Below are positions 10,473-20,195 of a DNA stretch of 64,000 bases, one piece after another. Location of the stretch: the NCBI RefSeq assembly GCF_004193775.1, contig NW_021143935.1, forward strand, positions 1-64,000. Reading direction: 5' to 3'. The position numbers were made by a program, and so were the translations under genes. The stretch comes from Glycine soja (taxonomy: Eukaryota > Streptophyta > Magnoliopsida > Fabales > Fabaceae). The notes under the pieces were generated by a model. That model was not told the DNA's origin, did not search any database, and saw only the letters and a list, made by a program, of their open reading frames with translations. How positions within the stretch are numbered: position 1 is the first letter of the stretch; every line of letters starts with the position of its first letter.

Positions 10473-12200
10473 CTAACGATTTCTAATTATGTGGGCCATT
10501 AATTCTATCATATGCTGACAATAGCCGAGAAGTCCGTGGATCTTCTTGGGGGCGGAGTAGGTGTCCGCCATTGCTTTGGCCTTGGCTAGCAATCGGGGAA
10601 GTTCTTGACTCCTGTTCAAAGTAAGAGCAAATCGGTCCGTCCACATTGTTGCCTCTTGGTGCCATGAATCAATTACCCTCTCCCTTGCTTCGCTTTCTGC
10701 TGATATGTTGGCGTACTCATCCTCTAGCCTTTGCTCGTGAGTCGCCGCTAGATTTAGCTTCTCTTTGCACTCATCGATGACGGCCCACATATTCCCTTCA
10801 GTCTCGCTTAACTGTTGGGACAAATTTCTTTTCGACCTAAGGTAAGCCTTTAGCTCGTCCTTCAAGATCATGCCTTTGACCCGTGATGATTCCTTTCACC
10901 TCTTCGGAGCTTGAGCTTACTATTGCTGCCCTATAAAGCCTTTAGCACGTGTTCTTCCTTTTGGGCCTTCTTGGTTTCTCGTTCCAAGGCATCAGCGGTG
11001 GCCATATTGACGTCCCTTAGTTCATCATACTCTTTTCAGACTTTGATGGCTATGGACTTGAACTTCTCTTCGACTACCCAGGCTCTTTCAAGCTCTGCCT
11101 TTAGGGCTTGTACCTCATCACTTTCTTCCGAAGCTTTAACCTCATCGTCCCTCACAGTCTTTAGATTTGGGAGCCAATCCAATCCTTGTGTTCGGACTCC
11201 CAGCCACTTATGATAGCCGTCGATGATCCCATTACTGCTTCCCCTAAGCTCTCTGTCCTTTCTTCACGCCGCATCCCATACCTTGCGAACTCCTTGGAGT
11301 ACCCTCGCGTTGTGGTCACTAAAACCCCGTGCGATGAAAGGCGTGATGCTTTCGTCCAATGGCGCTCCTCTCATGGGGTAGCCAAGCTGTCTTATGGTGA
11401 GAACGGGATTATAATTAATACAACCCCTTGTTCCCATCAAGGGAACATTTGGACATCCTTCGCATGAAGATAGAATCCTGACTCTTCCTTCCTTCTAGCG
11501 AGGGAACCAATTAACAGACGCCCCCCCATGCTAGCCAAGAGTTGGTCCCAATTCGCCTTTCCTTTTTCGACGCACGAGCGGTAACCTTGTAGCGGATAGA
11601 CGGGCCTACCTTCTTGGAGAAAAAGGTGTGAAACCAGCCCCACATAGAGAGCTGGAGTACAGCAAACAATCCTTGCATTGCTTTCTTCACATCTTCGGTC
11701 GAAGGTGTCATATAGGTCGGCCAGCATAGCGACAACCGGACTTTCCTTGTGGTTATGATAGGTGAGAAAAACGTCGATCGCTTCCAGGTCCACCAACCCA
11801 TCCACATTTGGAAAGAGGACTCCCTCGAAAATCAACAGTGTGAGAATATCTATGAATGGGGTCAACTCGCCTTTATCTGCCAAGATTCTTGCTTTTACCT
11901 CCAAATATTTTCTCGGTATTCCGACCACCCCATTTTCGACTTGCCTTTGGCGGTCTAATTCCTGCGCCGAGATTTGGATTTTTTAGAAATTCTGGCCAAT
12001 GAGGGGTAGAACCCTGAGAAGAGGTATGGTTTCCTTCCCCCTAGAGGACATCCTAGGATCTCTTCAAATTCTTCCACCATTGGTGATAGCTGGAAGTCCC
12101 CAAAGATGAAGCACCTCAACGGCTGATCATAATACTGGGCGAGGGAGGCAATTGGTTCCATGGAGACTTCTACCCTAGCTAGGTCCCAAATGCTTACCAT
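10473..12200 (-). pseudogene. Ogre ORF1 (upstream ORF of unknown function), broken, first copy
   Basis: Ogre/Tat elements carry an extra ORF before gag. Here ATG at 12200 opens an 81-residue piece containing 'QYYDQPLRCF' and a conserved-looking 'PLGGRKPYLFSG' stretch. A frame change leads to a 163-residue piece (11928-11437) starting near 'GIPRKYLEVK'. After a stretch with several stops, a 132-residue Glu/Lys/Arg-rich coiled-coil tail (10871-10473) closes the region. The N-terminal part resembles a plant-specific domain common in retroelement ORFs; its function is not known. Frames differ between pieces, so no intact product is possible. The second copy has the same breaks. Confidence 0.75.
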
Positions 12201-13186
12201 AGGCTTTGCGGAAGGCTTGCCGTTGAAGTTGACCCATTAATTGCCCCAACCTTCGTAAACTGGTGACCTCTAAGCTCTTGATTTTGACTTGATAAAACCT
12301 CTTTTTAAGCGAAGGCTTTTGACTTGATCCCATGTTTTACTAAAGTGAAATAAAATCTAGTGCGAATCAAAACTCTGACATCTATCATGGGTGGAATGGA
12401 TGAATGCATGAAGGAATGCATATGACACGGATGCAATTTATGAATACGGGAGCTCGGGCAATTGTCTCCTTCTTAGATACAACGTCTTGGGGTAGCAAAG
12501 TGCCCAACGTATGTATTTAAGAAGGTGACACGGACCCTCCGTTGGTTTGCCCGAGAGAGGGGATTAAGACGGAACCCGCACATGATGCACATGTGAAAGG
12601 TACAATACGGGGATGTACATAGTATGATAATATTCACTGAACATAAGCAAACGGGTATATGATACTTATGCATGGCAGTGAGAAAAATGGCACGCAGCGT
12701 GTTTGCTCCGTGCCCCTATTTAAGGGACCTATAAGGGAGAGAACTAACTAGGCTTTTAGCAATAATCCCCAAGGTAGTCATATCTCTCTTGATGGTTTCT
12801 AGAGGTATCATCCCCTTCGAAGAACATATTGTAGCAGTAGGGACTACTAGCAACAATAAGTTTTTAAAGAGAAAAGCTCTAGATGAGGGTTCACTGTAAT
12901 CAAGCAAGTCGGAGACCTAGCATGATCACAGATTCACCTCCACTCCTTATGTTCCCATGAACCCGGGTATAGGGCCCTTTTTCACTCACAGTGTGTGCAA
13001 ATAGTGTTAGTGTTTGTGTGCATCAAATGAATAAATATTTACCTCATGCATACATTCTAAAACACACTAAAAGCAACAAAAAGTTTATATACACAAGAAC
13101 ATAAGACAAATAAAGGGAAACCAACAAAGGAGAAAGTCATGATAAAACATTGCACAAGATTAAATGGCCTAACTCTCTAAAAAACA
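12201..13186 (-). other. Ogre 5' leader between primer site and ORF1, first copy
   Basis: About 1 kb without coding signal. It contains the second member of the paired leader module (~12410-12590). Confidence 0.6.
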
Positions 13187-13205
13187 GTCCCCAGTGGAGT
13201 CGCCA
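13187..13205 (-). other. Primer-binding site (Arg-tRNA type), left Ogre
   Basis: On the minus strand it reads TGGCGACTCCACTGGGGAC, the primer site typical of legume Ogre elements and assigned to an Arg tRNA. It lies two bases from the LTR end at 13208. Its presence beside an LTR that also has a polypurine tract on the other side shows the LTR is shared. Confidence 0.9.
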
Positions 13206-13207
13206 AC

Positions 13208-15150
13208 TGTCGCAACCTACCCTTCGGCGGGAGGGCGACGCGAGACTCGCGGGATGCGTGTTCCACGAAAGGAATACGCGCGGAGTCGCCACCAACGTTT
13301 ATTTGAGGAAAACGTCGGAAAAACCGGAAAAGACGCGATCTACGAACTTTTAAGTGAAAGGTTCGGGAGTTGTATTTACGCACGGGGAAGGTATTAGCAC
13401 CCCACACGCCCGTCCCAAGGGACGGCAGCCTTTAATCGAATGTGCAAACATGACTTTGATTTTTATGTTCCCTTTTATGTTCTTATATCCTTTATACCCT
13501 TTTTATATTTTCTCTTTTTGTGGTCGACAAGGGTGTTTCCCTTTGCTCCTACGTATTCCTCAATTTGGGATGAGAAAATCAGACCTACGTAGTTCTTTTG
13601 GAACAAAGTGTTTGGTTAAGTTATTTTTGCCTTTTTTGTAAAATATGTTTTTATTGAACAAAAGGTCATTTAAGGTGTTGGACCATTAAACGGTCTTTTG
13701 ATTTTGAAAGGGGAGAAACGTTAAGGCGTTGGACCATTAACGATCTCTTGTTTTTGAAAGGAGAGAAACGTTAAGGCATTGGACCATTAACGACCTCTTG
13801 GGGTGGTCGACAAAAGCGGGGCTCTTGCTCCTACGTATCCTCCAATGAGGAACTCAGACCTACGTAGTTCTTTCTTATCAAGTGATTCTTTTTTACTTAA
13901 GTGGTGATCATTTTAAGGCATTGGACCTTAAAAATGATCCATTTTACTTAGTGAGAAATTGAGATGACAAACTTCAAAAGCCTATTTTTGTGGACGAGCT
14001 TGACTAGGCGAGTTGATTTTAGCCTTAGTTTCACTTTAGTTATTAATCAATTCGGTTAAGAATGAGAAATCCCAAAGAGAAAACGTCCGATTGATTTTCC
14101 GCTTTATTTTACTAAAAGATGTCTTTTTGATTATTATATTATTTTTTTTACCTCTTTTTGATTTCCAACGTGGTTACGGCACGACCGAACGGTCGGAATT
14201 TATTTTAACCGAAGTTAATGGATAATACAATTCAAACGTTCGGTGGAAATTTATTTTATTTTTAAGTTAAGCGAGAAATGACTTAAGTAAAATGGCTTAA
14301 GCACGTCAACAGGGGGTATAAAAAGTAAACAAAACGAGAATAAAAATGCACGAAACACAATGTGGACCACTACGGGTACATAGAATGAATCGAAAAGCTT
14401 GGTTCGAGGTACTTACCCGTTGAAGATCGAAGAACGATGAAGAACGAATGAAGAACGTCGAAGAACGGTTGAAACCTTTGCGAAATTCCTCACGGAAAAC
14501 GTTACGGAAACGTTTCGGAAGCGCCTCGGCTTAGATTTTCTTCACGGAAACAATTTTTCCAAGCAAATTCGAAAGAGAGAGAAGTGCCAAAGGGGGCTGA
14601 ACCCTTCCTTCTTGCCTTCCTCCCCTATTTATAGCAAAATAGGGGAGGTGGTTGCCGCCCAGCTCGCCCAGGCGAGCTCAGCTCGCCCAGGCGAGCAGGG
14701 TTGCTTCCTCCAGAAGCAACCGCCTTCTGGAGGAATATTCCAGAGGGCCCAAGTGGGCCTGGGTGCTATTTGCACCCCCATTTTTACTAAGTACACCCCC
14801 CTCTGCTGTTTTTTGGTGATTCTTTTTTCGTAAAGTTACGGAAACTTACGAATTTCGTAACGATACTTGTTTTCTTTCCGTAATGTTACGGAACCTTGCG
14901 GATTACATAATCATCCCCTTTTTGACTTACGGAATGTTACGGAACCTCACTTAATTATGCAACGATGCTTCCATTTGATTTCCGGTGTGTCACGGAAACT
15001 TACGGATTGTGCATCAATATTTTTTTGGTTTTTCGGCATGTCCTGGAATTTCACAAATTGCCTAATGATGGGTGCCAAGCACCTCACGAGGACCAAAGAA
15101 TGGTCGCACGTCATCGAGCAAAGGTCCCCGGACGAAATTAGGGTATGACA
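13208..15150 (-). repeat. Shared Ogre LTR (1943 bp): 3' LTR of the right element and 5' LTR of the left element
   Basis: The plus strand starts TGTCGCAACC and ends GTATGACA, giving TGTC...GACA inverted ends. In element sense it begins TGTCATACCC, a familiar Ogre LTR start. It differs from the LTR at 29283-31225 at one position I noticed (C at 14655, T at 30730). Inside are three ~50-bp tandem units (about 13665-13800, each with TTGGACCATTAA), two CCTACGTA-type modules (~13520 and ~13800), and many TTACGGAA words between 14480 and 15005 in likely U3 DNA. Confidence 0.93.
14625..14634 (-). promoter_or_regulatory. TATA box of the left Ogre LTR
   Basis: The minus strand reads CTATAAATAG followed by GGGGAGG, a strong plant TATA box. 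A tandem pair of GCTCGCC(C/T)(A/G)GGCGAGC near-palindromes lies just upstream (about 14657-14697). Confidence 0.8.
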
Positions 15151-15163
15151 GTTGCCCCTCTTT
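15151..15163 (-). other. Polypurine tract of the Ogre element
   Basis: The minus strand reads AAAGAGGGGCAAC directly before the LTR start TGTCATACCC. This is where plus-strand DNA synthesis is primed. It marks the LTR at 13208-15150 as a 3' LTR. Confidence 0.85.
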
Positions 15164-15202
15164 ACTTGTCTTTTATTGGAGATAAAAGGAAAGTAAAGAT
15201 AA

Positions 15203-15625
15203 GACACTAATTTCGTTCCTCTCGATTTGACGAGAGTCGCAGGTGACCATAAAATCTCCACATGCAAATGACTCGTTGTTCCCAAAATTTCACAAATTGC
15301 CTAATGATGGGTGCCAAGCACCTCACAAGGACCAAAGAATGGTCGCTTGTCATCAAGCAAAGGTCCCAAAAATCAGTGTATGACACTAATTTCGTTCCTC
15401 TCGGTTGACGAGAGTCGCGGGTGACCGTGACTTGTCGTTCCTAGGATTTCACAAATTGCCTAATGATGGATGCCAAGCATCTCACAAGGACCAAAGAATG
15501 GTCGCATGTCATCAAGCAAAGGTCCCCGAAAATCAGTGTATGACACTAATTTCGCTCCTCTCGGTTGACGAGAGTCGCGGGCGACCATGAAATTTCCGCA
15601 TGTAAATGACTTTGTTGTTCCCGGA
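15203..15625 (-). repeat. Tandem ~160-177-bp modules related to the LTR edge
   Basis: The block TCACAAATTGCCTAATGATG starts at 15051 inside the LTR and again at about 15290 and 15449 outside it. The outer copies are followed by GTATGACACTAATTTCG, which resembles the LTR terminus. The linked GACACTAATTTCG block occurs near 15205, 15382 and 15543. Confidence 0.8.
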
Positions 15626-15737
15626 GGAACAAAAGGTGCAGAAGACTGTGTCAGCCCCTGCATGCTATCAAGCGTTCTGTCTTACAGATAGCAAAAGAAT
15701 GTTTATACGGATAACCACTTGGGTATTTCCGCGTATC

Positions 15738-16937
15738 ATCGGGCCCGCCGCCTCTGGATGATACAAGGGTGCAGAATGACCAAACTTGGTCTCTGCTTGT
15801 CATCGGGCCCGCCGCCTCTGGATGACAAAAGGGTGCGGATAACCGTAAGGTATCTCCGCGTATCATGGGTGCAGAATGACCAAACTTGGTCTCTGCTTGT
15901 CATCGGGCCCGCCGCCTCTGGATGACAAAAGGGTGCGGATAACCGTAAGGTATCTCCGCGTATCATGGGTGCAGAATGACCAAACTTGGTCTCTGCTTGT
16001 CATCGGGCCCGCCGCCTCTGGATGACAAAAGGGTGCGAATAACCATAAGGTATCTCCGCGTATCATGGGTGCAGAATGACCAAACTTGGTCTCTGCTTGT
16101 CATCGGGCCCGCCGCCTCTGGATGACAAAAGGGTGCGGATAACCATAAGGTATCTCCGCGTATCATGGGTGCAGAATGACCAAACTTGGTCTCTGCTTGT
16201 CATCGGGCCCGCCGCCTCTGGATGACAAAAGGGTGCGGATAACCGTAAGGTATCTCCGCGTATCATGGGTGCAGAATGACCAAACTTGGTCTCTGCTTGT
16301 CATCGGGCCCGCCGCCTCTGGATGACAAAAGGGTGCGGATAACCGTAAGGTATCTCCGCGTATCATGGGTGCAGAATGACCAAACTTGGTCTCTGCTTGT
16401 CATCGGGCCCGCCGCCTCTGGATGACAAAAGGGTGCGGATAACCGTAAGGTATCTTCGCGTATCATGGGTGCAGAATGACCAAACTTGGTCTCTGCTTGT
16501 CATCGGGCCCGCCGCCTCTGGATGACAAAAGGGTGCGGATAACCGTAAGGTATCTCCGCGTATCATGGGTGCAGAATGACCAAACTTGGTCTCTGCTTGT
16601 CATCGGGCCCGCCGCCTCTGGATGACAAAAGGGTGCGAATAACCATAAGGTATCTCCGCGTATCATGGGTGCAGAATGACCAAACTTGGTCTCTGCTTGT
16701 CATCGGGCCCGCCGCCTCTGGATGACAAAAGGGTGCGAATAACCATAAGGTATCTCCGCGTATCATGGGTGCAGAATGACCAAACTTGGTCTCTGCTTGT
16801 CATCGGGCCCGCCGCCTCTGGATGACAAAAGGGTGCGAATAACCATAAGGTATCTCCGCGTATCATGGGTGCAGAATGACCAAACTTGGTCTCTGCTTGT
16901 CATCGGGCCCGCCGCCTCTGGATGACACAAGGGTGCA
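15738..16937 (-). repeat. 100-bp minisatellite in the Ogre 3' region, ~12 units
   Basis: CATCGGGCCCGCCGCCTCTG starts at 15738 and then at 15801, 15901 and every 100 bases to 16901. The eleven full units are nearly identical. Linked variants GCGGATAACCGT and GCGAATAACCAT mark sub-types, with one mixed unit near 16136. Each unit carries a perfect inverted repeat (GACCAA-AC-TTGGTC) and an imperfect GCGGATA...TATCTCCGC stem. The leftmost, diverged part (15700-15800) looks like the seed copy. Tandem repeats in this position are a known feature of Ogre 3' untranslated regions. Confidence 0.95.
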
Positions 16938-16975
16938 TGTCACATGACCTTAGGGTCAGTATGACAAAGATTATG

Positions 16976-17345
16976 GGGCGGCCGACAAAAGCAAGGCTCT
17001 TGCTCCTACGTATCCTCTAATGAGGAACTCAGACCTACGTAGTTCTGGATAACTTGTGAGACTTGAGAAAGTCTCCACCGGAAGATGCTGACATCTCCGG
17101 AAAGGGCGCAGATGACCACATTGGCCTCTGCTCATCAATCACACTTGGGGTCACTGAATGACGAGGTGCGGATAACCGTAAGGTGTCTCCGCGGGCTACC
17201 AGCTCTTGGATCATGGTAACAAAAGGCGGTGTGGTCGACAAAAGCGAGGCTCTTGCTCCTACGTATCCTCCCATGAGGAATTCAGACCTACGTAGTTCTG
17301 GATAACTTGTGAGACTTGAAAAAGTCTCGTTGTTTTCTCCACTAA
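16976..17345 (-). repeat. Two copies of an LTR-shared CCTACGTA module, 3' region
   Basis: Modules starting near 16983 and 17235 share CTCTTGCTCCTACGTATCCT, a GAGGAA-TCAGACCTACGTAG block and AACTTGTGAGACTTGA. The first part also occurs within the LTR near 13807 (and in the right LTR), so LTR and 3' region share building blocks. Confidence 0.8.
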
Positions 17346-18015
17346 AATGCAAACATGCTTTAGCAAAGAGACAAATATTCCAACTGATTTAGAGCAGCAT
17401 ATGCTTTTTTGAGTGAAAAACAATGCGTCTACCGGGGAAGGAGAGTCTGCTGATGAAATCTCCCATAACCATAAATGAGATTTTGGATGTTAGCATTTCG
17501 TTTCTAAATGATCATTTAGAGGAAACACTGGGTTCGAAAAAAAATAGAAGAAATCTACTCAAAGTGTATCAATCTCGCACAGGTAAGTGTTTCATCCTAA
17601 TTCCGAACCATAGATATGTCATGACTTGACTTTGCAAATTATTTCCTATCAAATCAAAAATTACACGCGTGATCATGGATCAATAGGGCTTCCCTTGGGA
17701 ATGGGTTCTTTTGGTGGTTTCTTCTTTCGGCTTTTGTGTGTTTTTGGCTTTTGATTTTCCTGGCTTTTTCTTTTTCTGTTTTTTTGTTTAGTGCGGGGCG
17801 AGAAAAAAGGGTCGCTAGCGCACGGGATTTTGGTTGGTAATTAAAGGGAGAAGACCATTTTAGGTCGTGGTTTCCTTTCCTTCTTTTTGTTCATTTGGTG
17901 ACAATTCTGTATTGTTCAGATATTGTCTGGTCCAAAGACCTCTCTGCACATTACTTCTGTTTTCTTTCGATCCTTGATCAGGAGCTTTATTTCCTTCTTT
18001 TCTCTTTTTTCTTTC
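17346..18015 (-). other. Ogre 3' region without recognised content
   Basis: A/T-rich, with T-runs from 17740 to 17990. I see no gene, RNA or repeat in it. Confidence 0.5.
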
Positions 18016-18130
18016 TCCCATTCTTTGATTGGGAATTTTCTTTCTTTTCTTTTTGCTTTCTCCCATTTTTTGATTGGGAATTTCCTTTCTTTTCTTTTTT
18101 GCTTTCTCTTTGATTGGAAATTTTCCTTCT
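18016..18130 (-). repeat. ~46-bp pyrimidine-rich tandem repeat, three units
   Basis: TTTGATTGGGAATTT-like blocks separated by C/T-rich TTTCTTTTCTTTTTGCTTTC, repeated about three times with small indels. On the element's sense strand this is a purine-rich tract. Confidence 0.7.
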
Positions 18131-18690
18131 CTTCCTTTTTGCTTCCGAGAGTAAGGATTATGGTGAGTCAGGATTTTGGCTCAAGGTTTGTAGAATGGCT
18201 AGACATGATACATGTCGGGGTTTGGTTTGGCTCAAGGATAAAAGGGATGCCTCACATTATTTCCATGACACAAATGCAAAAATGATGATTTGGAAACTTT
18301 ATGCAAAACTGGTCATGCATGCATCTATGCGGACACTCAAATGTCAAATTTTTATGGTCATGTGATGCTAGGGCTCAGGATTCATTTCCTCTATTTTAAT
18401 CAACCCAATGTTTCCAAAATATGTTCTTTTATCAATTTGGGCATTCATCCGAGTCCATTTCGGGCGTCCGGGGAAATTTCACAGCATTCACCCTTCAGGT
18501 GTAGACACATTTTCCAAAAATTGGTTATGATCAATGAATTTTTTCAAAGAAAAGTTGGAAATCATCTCTTTTCAAAAGCATGTCGGTTTTTAGCTAGACA
18601 ACTTATTTTTCTTTTTTCTCTCTTTTTTTTTTCTTATCATTATCATTTGTTTATTTCTTTTTCTTGTTTATTTTTTTTTTTCATGAGGTA
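18131..18690 (-). other. Ogre 3' region without recognised content
   Basis: Short open frames on the plus strand are not supported by any motif. T-rich from 18600 to 18690. Nothing recognised. Confidence 0.5.
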
Positions 18691-18699
18691 TTTTGCTAC

Positions 18700-19090
18700 C
18701 TAAACATGTGCATATTTTTGTGAGGTATTTTTGCTATATACATGCATATCCAAGGTATCTTGCCACCTAAACATACATATATATGTTTTGTGAGGTATTT
18801 TTTTGCTACATACACGCACATCTAAGGTATCTTTCTACCTAAACATACAAATATATATTTTGTGAAGTATTTTTTTGTTTACATACACGCACATCTAAGG
18901 TATCTCTCTACCTAAACATACATATATATATTTTGTGAAGTATTTTTTTTGTTTACATACATGCATATCTAAGGTATCTTTCTACCTAAACATACATATA
19001 TATATTTTGTGAAGTGTTTTTTTGTTTACATACATGCATATCTAAGGTATTTTCACTACCTAAACATACATATATATATTTTGTGAGGTA
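18700..19090 (-). repeat. ~72-bp A/T-rich minisatellite, about five units
   Basis: TGTGA(G/A)G(T)AT words recur near 18720, 18790, 18861, 18934, 19008 and 19082, a period of 70-74 bases. Each unit has CTAAGGTAT, CTACCTAAACATACA and an alternating AT run. Confidence 0.85.
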
Positions 19091-19404
19091 TGACTACCTT
19101 CCGAGCTTGCGCTTGTTTTATTTAAATCCCCAGGATCATGAGCAACTAGGTGCGTCCTACTATAAAAAGTGATCAAATAACAAGCATAGATTCAAAAGGT
19201 ACTAGGTTGCCTCCTAGTAGCGCTTCTTTAACGTCTTTAGCTGGACGCCTTATGACTTGTCGGTCACTGATCTAGTACTTTGCTTACCTTTGGCTTTGGA
19301 CTTGGTTGCCTATTGGTCAGCCATGTGTCGTAGGCAACGCTCTAACCTTTTTATGGATGAGCTGAGGTGAACTTTAGAGGTGGTGGCGGTGTGTCTATTG
19401 CCCG

Positions 19405-20110
19405 CTACCGGCCATCCCAATGCTGCTGTGGTGTTTCGCCCTGCGCCTGCCTGGGGGCGCAGTACTTCTTGATGAAAGCTCGATTGGTAGGGGGCCTGAT
19501 GACCCTGCTGGGGGCAACAGGCACTCCCTTGAACTGATAGAGACCCGTATTTAGAGCTGGCAACTCCAAGACCCTGTTGGACTTCTTCGGGTCCACTGGG
19601 TGTCTTGCAGGCGCGACCCCTGCAAACAATAGATGAAATCAGAAATCAGTTGAGCAATGTGCATACTTACCTATGATGACGTGACCTTGCCGGGGGGGTA
19701 CGGGCACCCTGTAGGACTGATAGAGGCCCGTAACCAGAGCTGGAAACCCCAGGGCCCTGTTGGACTTTTTCGGGTCCACTGGGTGTCTTGTGGGTGCGAT
19801 CCCTGCAAACAATAGATGGTATCAGAAATCAGTTGAACTATATGCATACTTACCCATGTCGGGACGACACAGACCAACCGATACTTTTGCAGGGGGAGAT
19901 TGGCATTGCGGTCGCTGGGCAGAATGTTGCTAAGTAGCAATGTCATCTATATCTGTGTAAGAGTGGTCATGTTGGTGCGCATGATCCGCACTCGTCTCTT
20001 TACAGCGGCATGAATGAAATCTTGCCCCGGTATGCATAGTAGCTGTGTAATAGCCTCCCTCTCTGGTTGTGCTCGCACAGTTGGCCCTCCTCCAATATCA
20101 GGGGGTGGCC
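19405..20110 (-). pseudogene. Decayed ORF related to plant retroelement third ORFs, with a 182-bp internal duplication
   Basis: Minus-strand reading from about 20105 gives 'PTVRAQPEREAITQLLC', then 'FIHAAVKRRVRIMRTNMTT', an in-frame TAG at 19947-19949, 'LLLSNILPSDRNANLPL' and 'MHIVQLISDTIY'. A one-base frame slip then precedes 'RHPVDPKKSNRALGFPAL'. The stretch from 'MHIVQLISD' to 'PALVTGLYQ' is repeated with a period of 182 bases; the second version ends in 'VIRPPTNRAFIKKYC'. It resembles the 'putative plant transposon protein' domain class, as does the ORF at 1-1384. It has the same orientation as the Ogre element, where an envelope-position ORF would lie. Stops and frame slips make it non-functional. 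Confidence 0.65.
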
Positions 20111-20195
20111 CAGGAACCGTTAAAAGGAAACTACTGGCCCCTTAACCGGAAGTGCAAGTCTCGGTTAAGCATTTAAGGACAGAGGACCTTAAATT

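Larger units (their letters stand above)
7507..15150 (-). mobile_element. Tandem Ogre-type element, 5' half (LTR, leader, broken ORF1 and gag), interrupted by the SIRE1-like element
   Basis: This 7.6-kb segment matches 23581-31225 almost base for base at an offset of 16,074, becoming 16,075 after one indel. It holds an LTR (13208-15150), primer site, leader, ORF1 remnant and gag remnant in element order on the minus strand. The LTR doubles as the 3' LTR of the element to its right. The remainder lies beyond the SIRE1-like insertion, outside the window. Confidence 0.88.

Noticed and set aside
15736..16866. A series of near-identical 67-residue minus-strand frames at 100-base spacing
   Set aside because: The period is not a multiple of three, so each is the same repeat read once per unit. 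They are products of the minisatellite, not a gene family.
15738..16937. Regular repeat array considered as CRISPR
   Set aside because: The whole 100-bp unit is conserved, with no variable spacers, and the context is a plant retrotransposon.
17895..18703. Overlapping Phe/Ser-rich plus-strand frames (72-137 residues)
   Set aside because: They arise from T-rich, pyrimidine-repeat DNA and are antisense to the element.
19620..19853. Two 51-bp segments with GTAAGT and TTTGCAG ends, looking like introns in the decayed ORF
   Set aside because: Both translate in frame to a conserved 'MHI(V/A)QLISD' stretch and are too short for typical plant introns.
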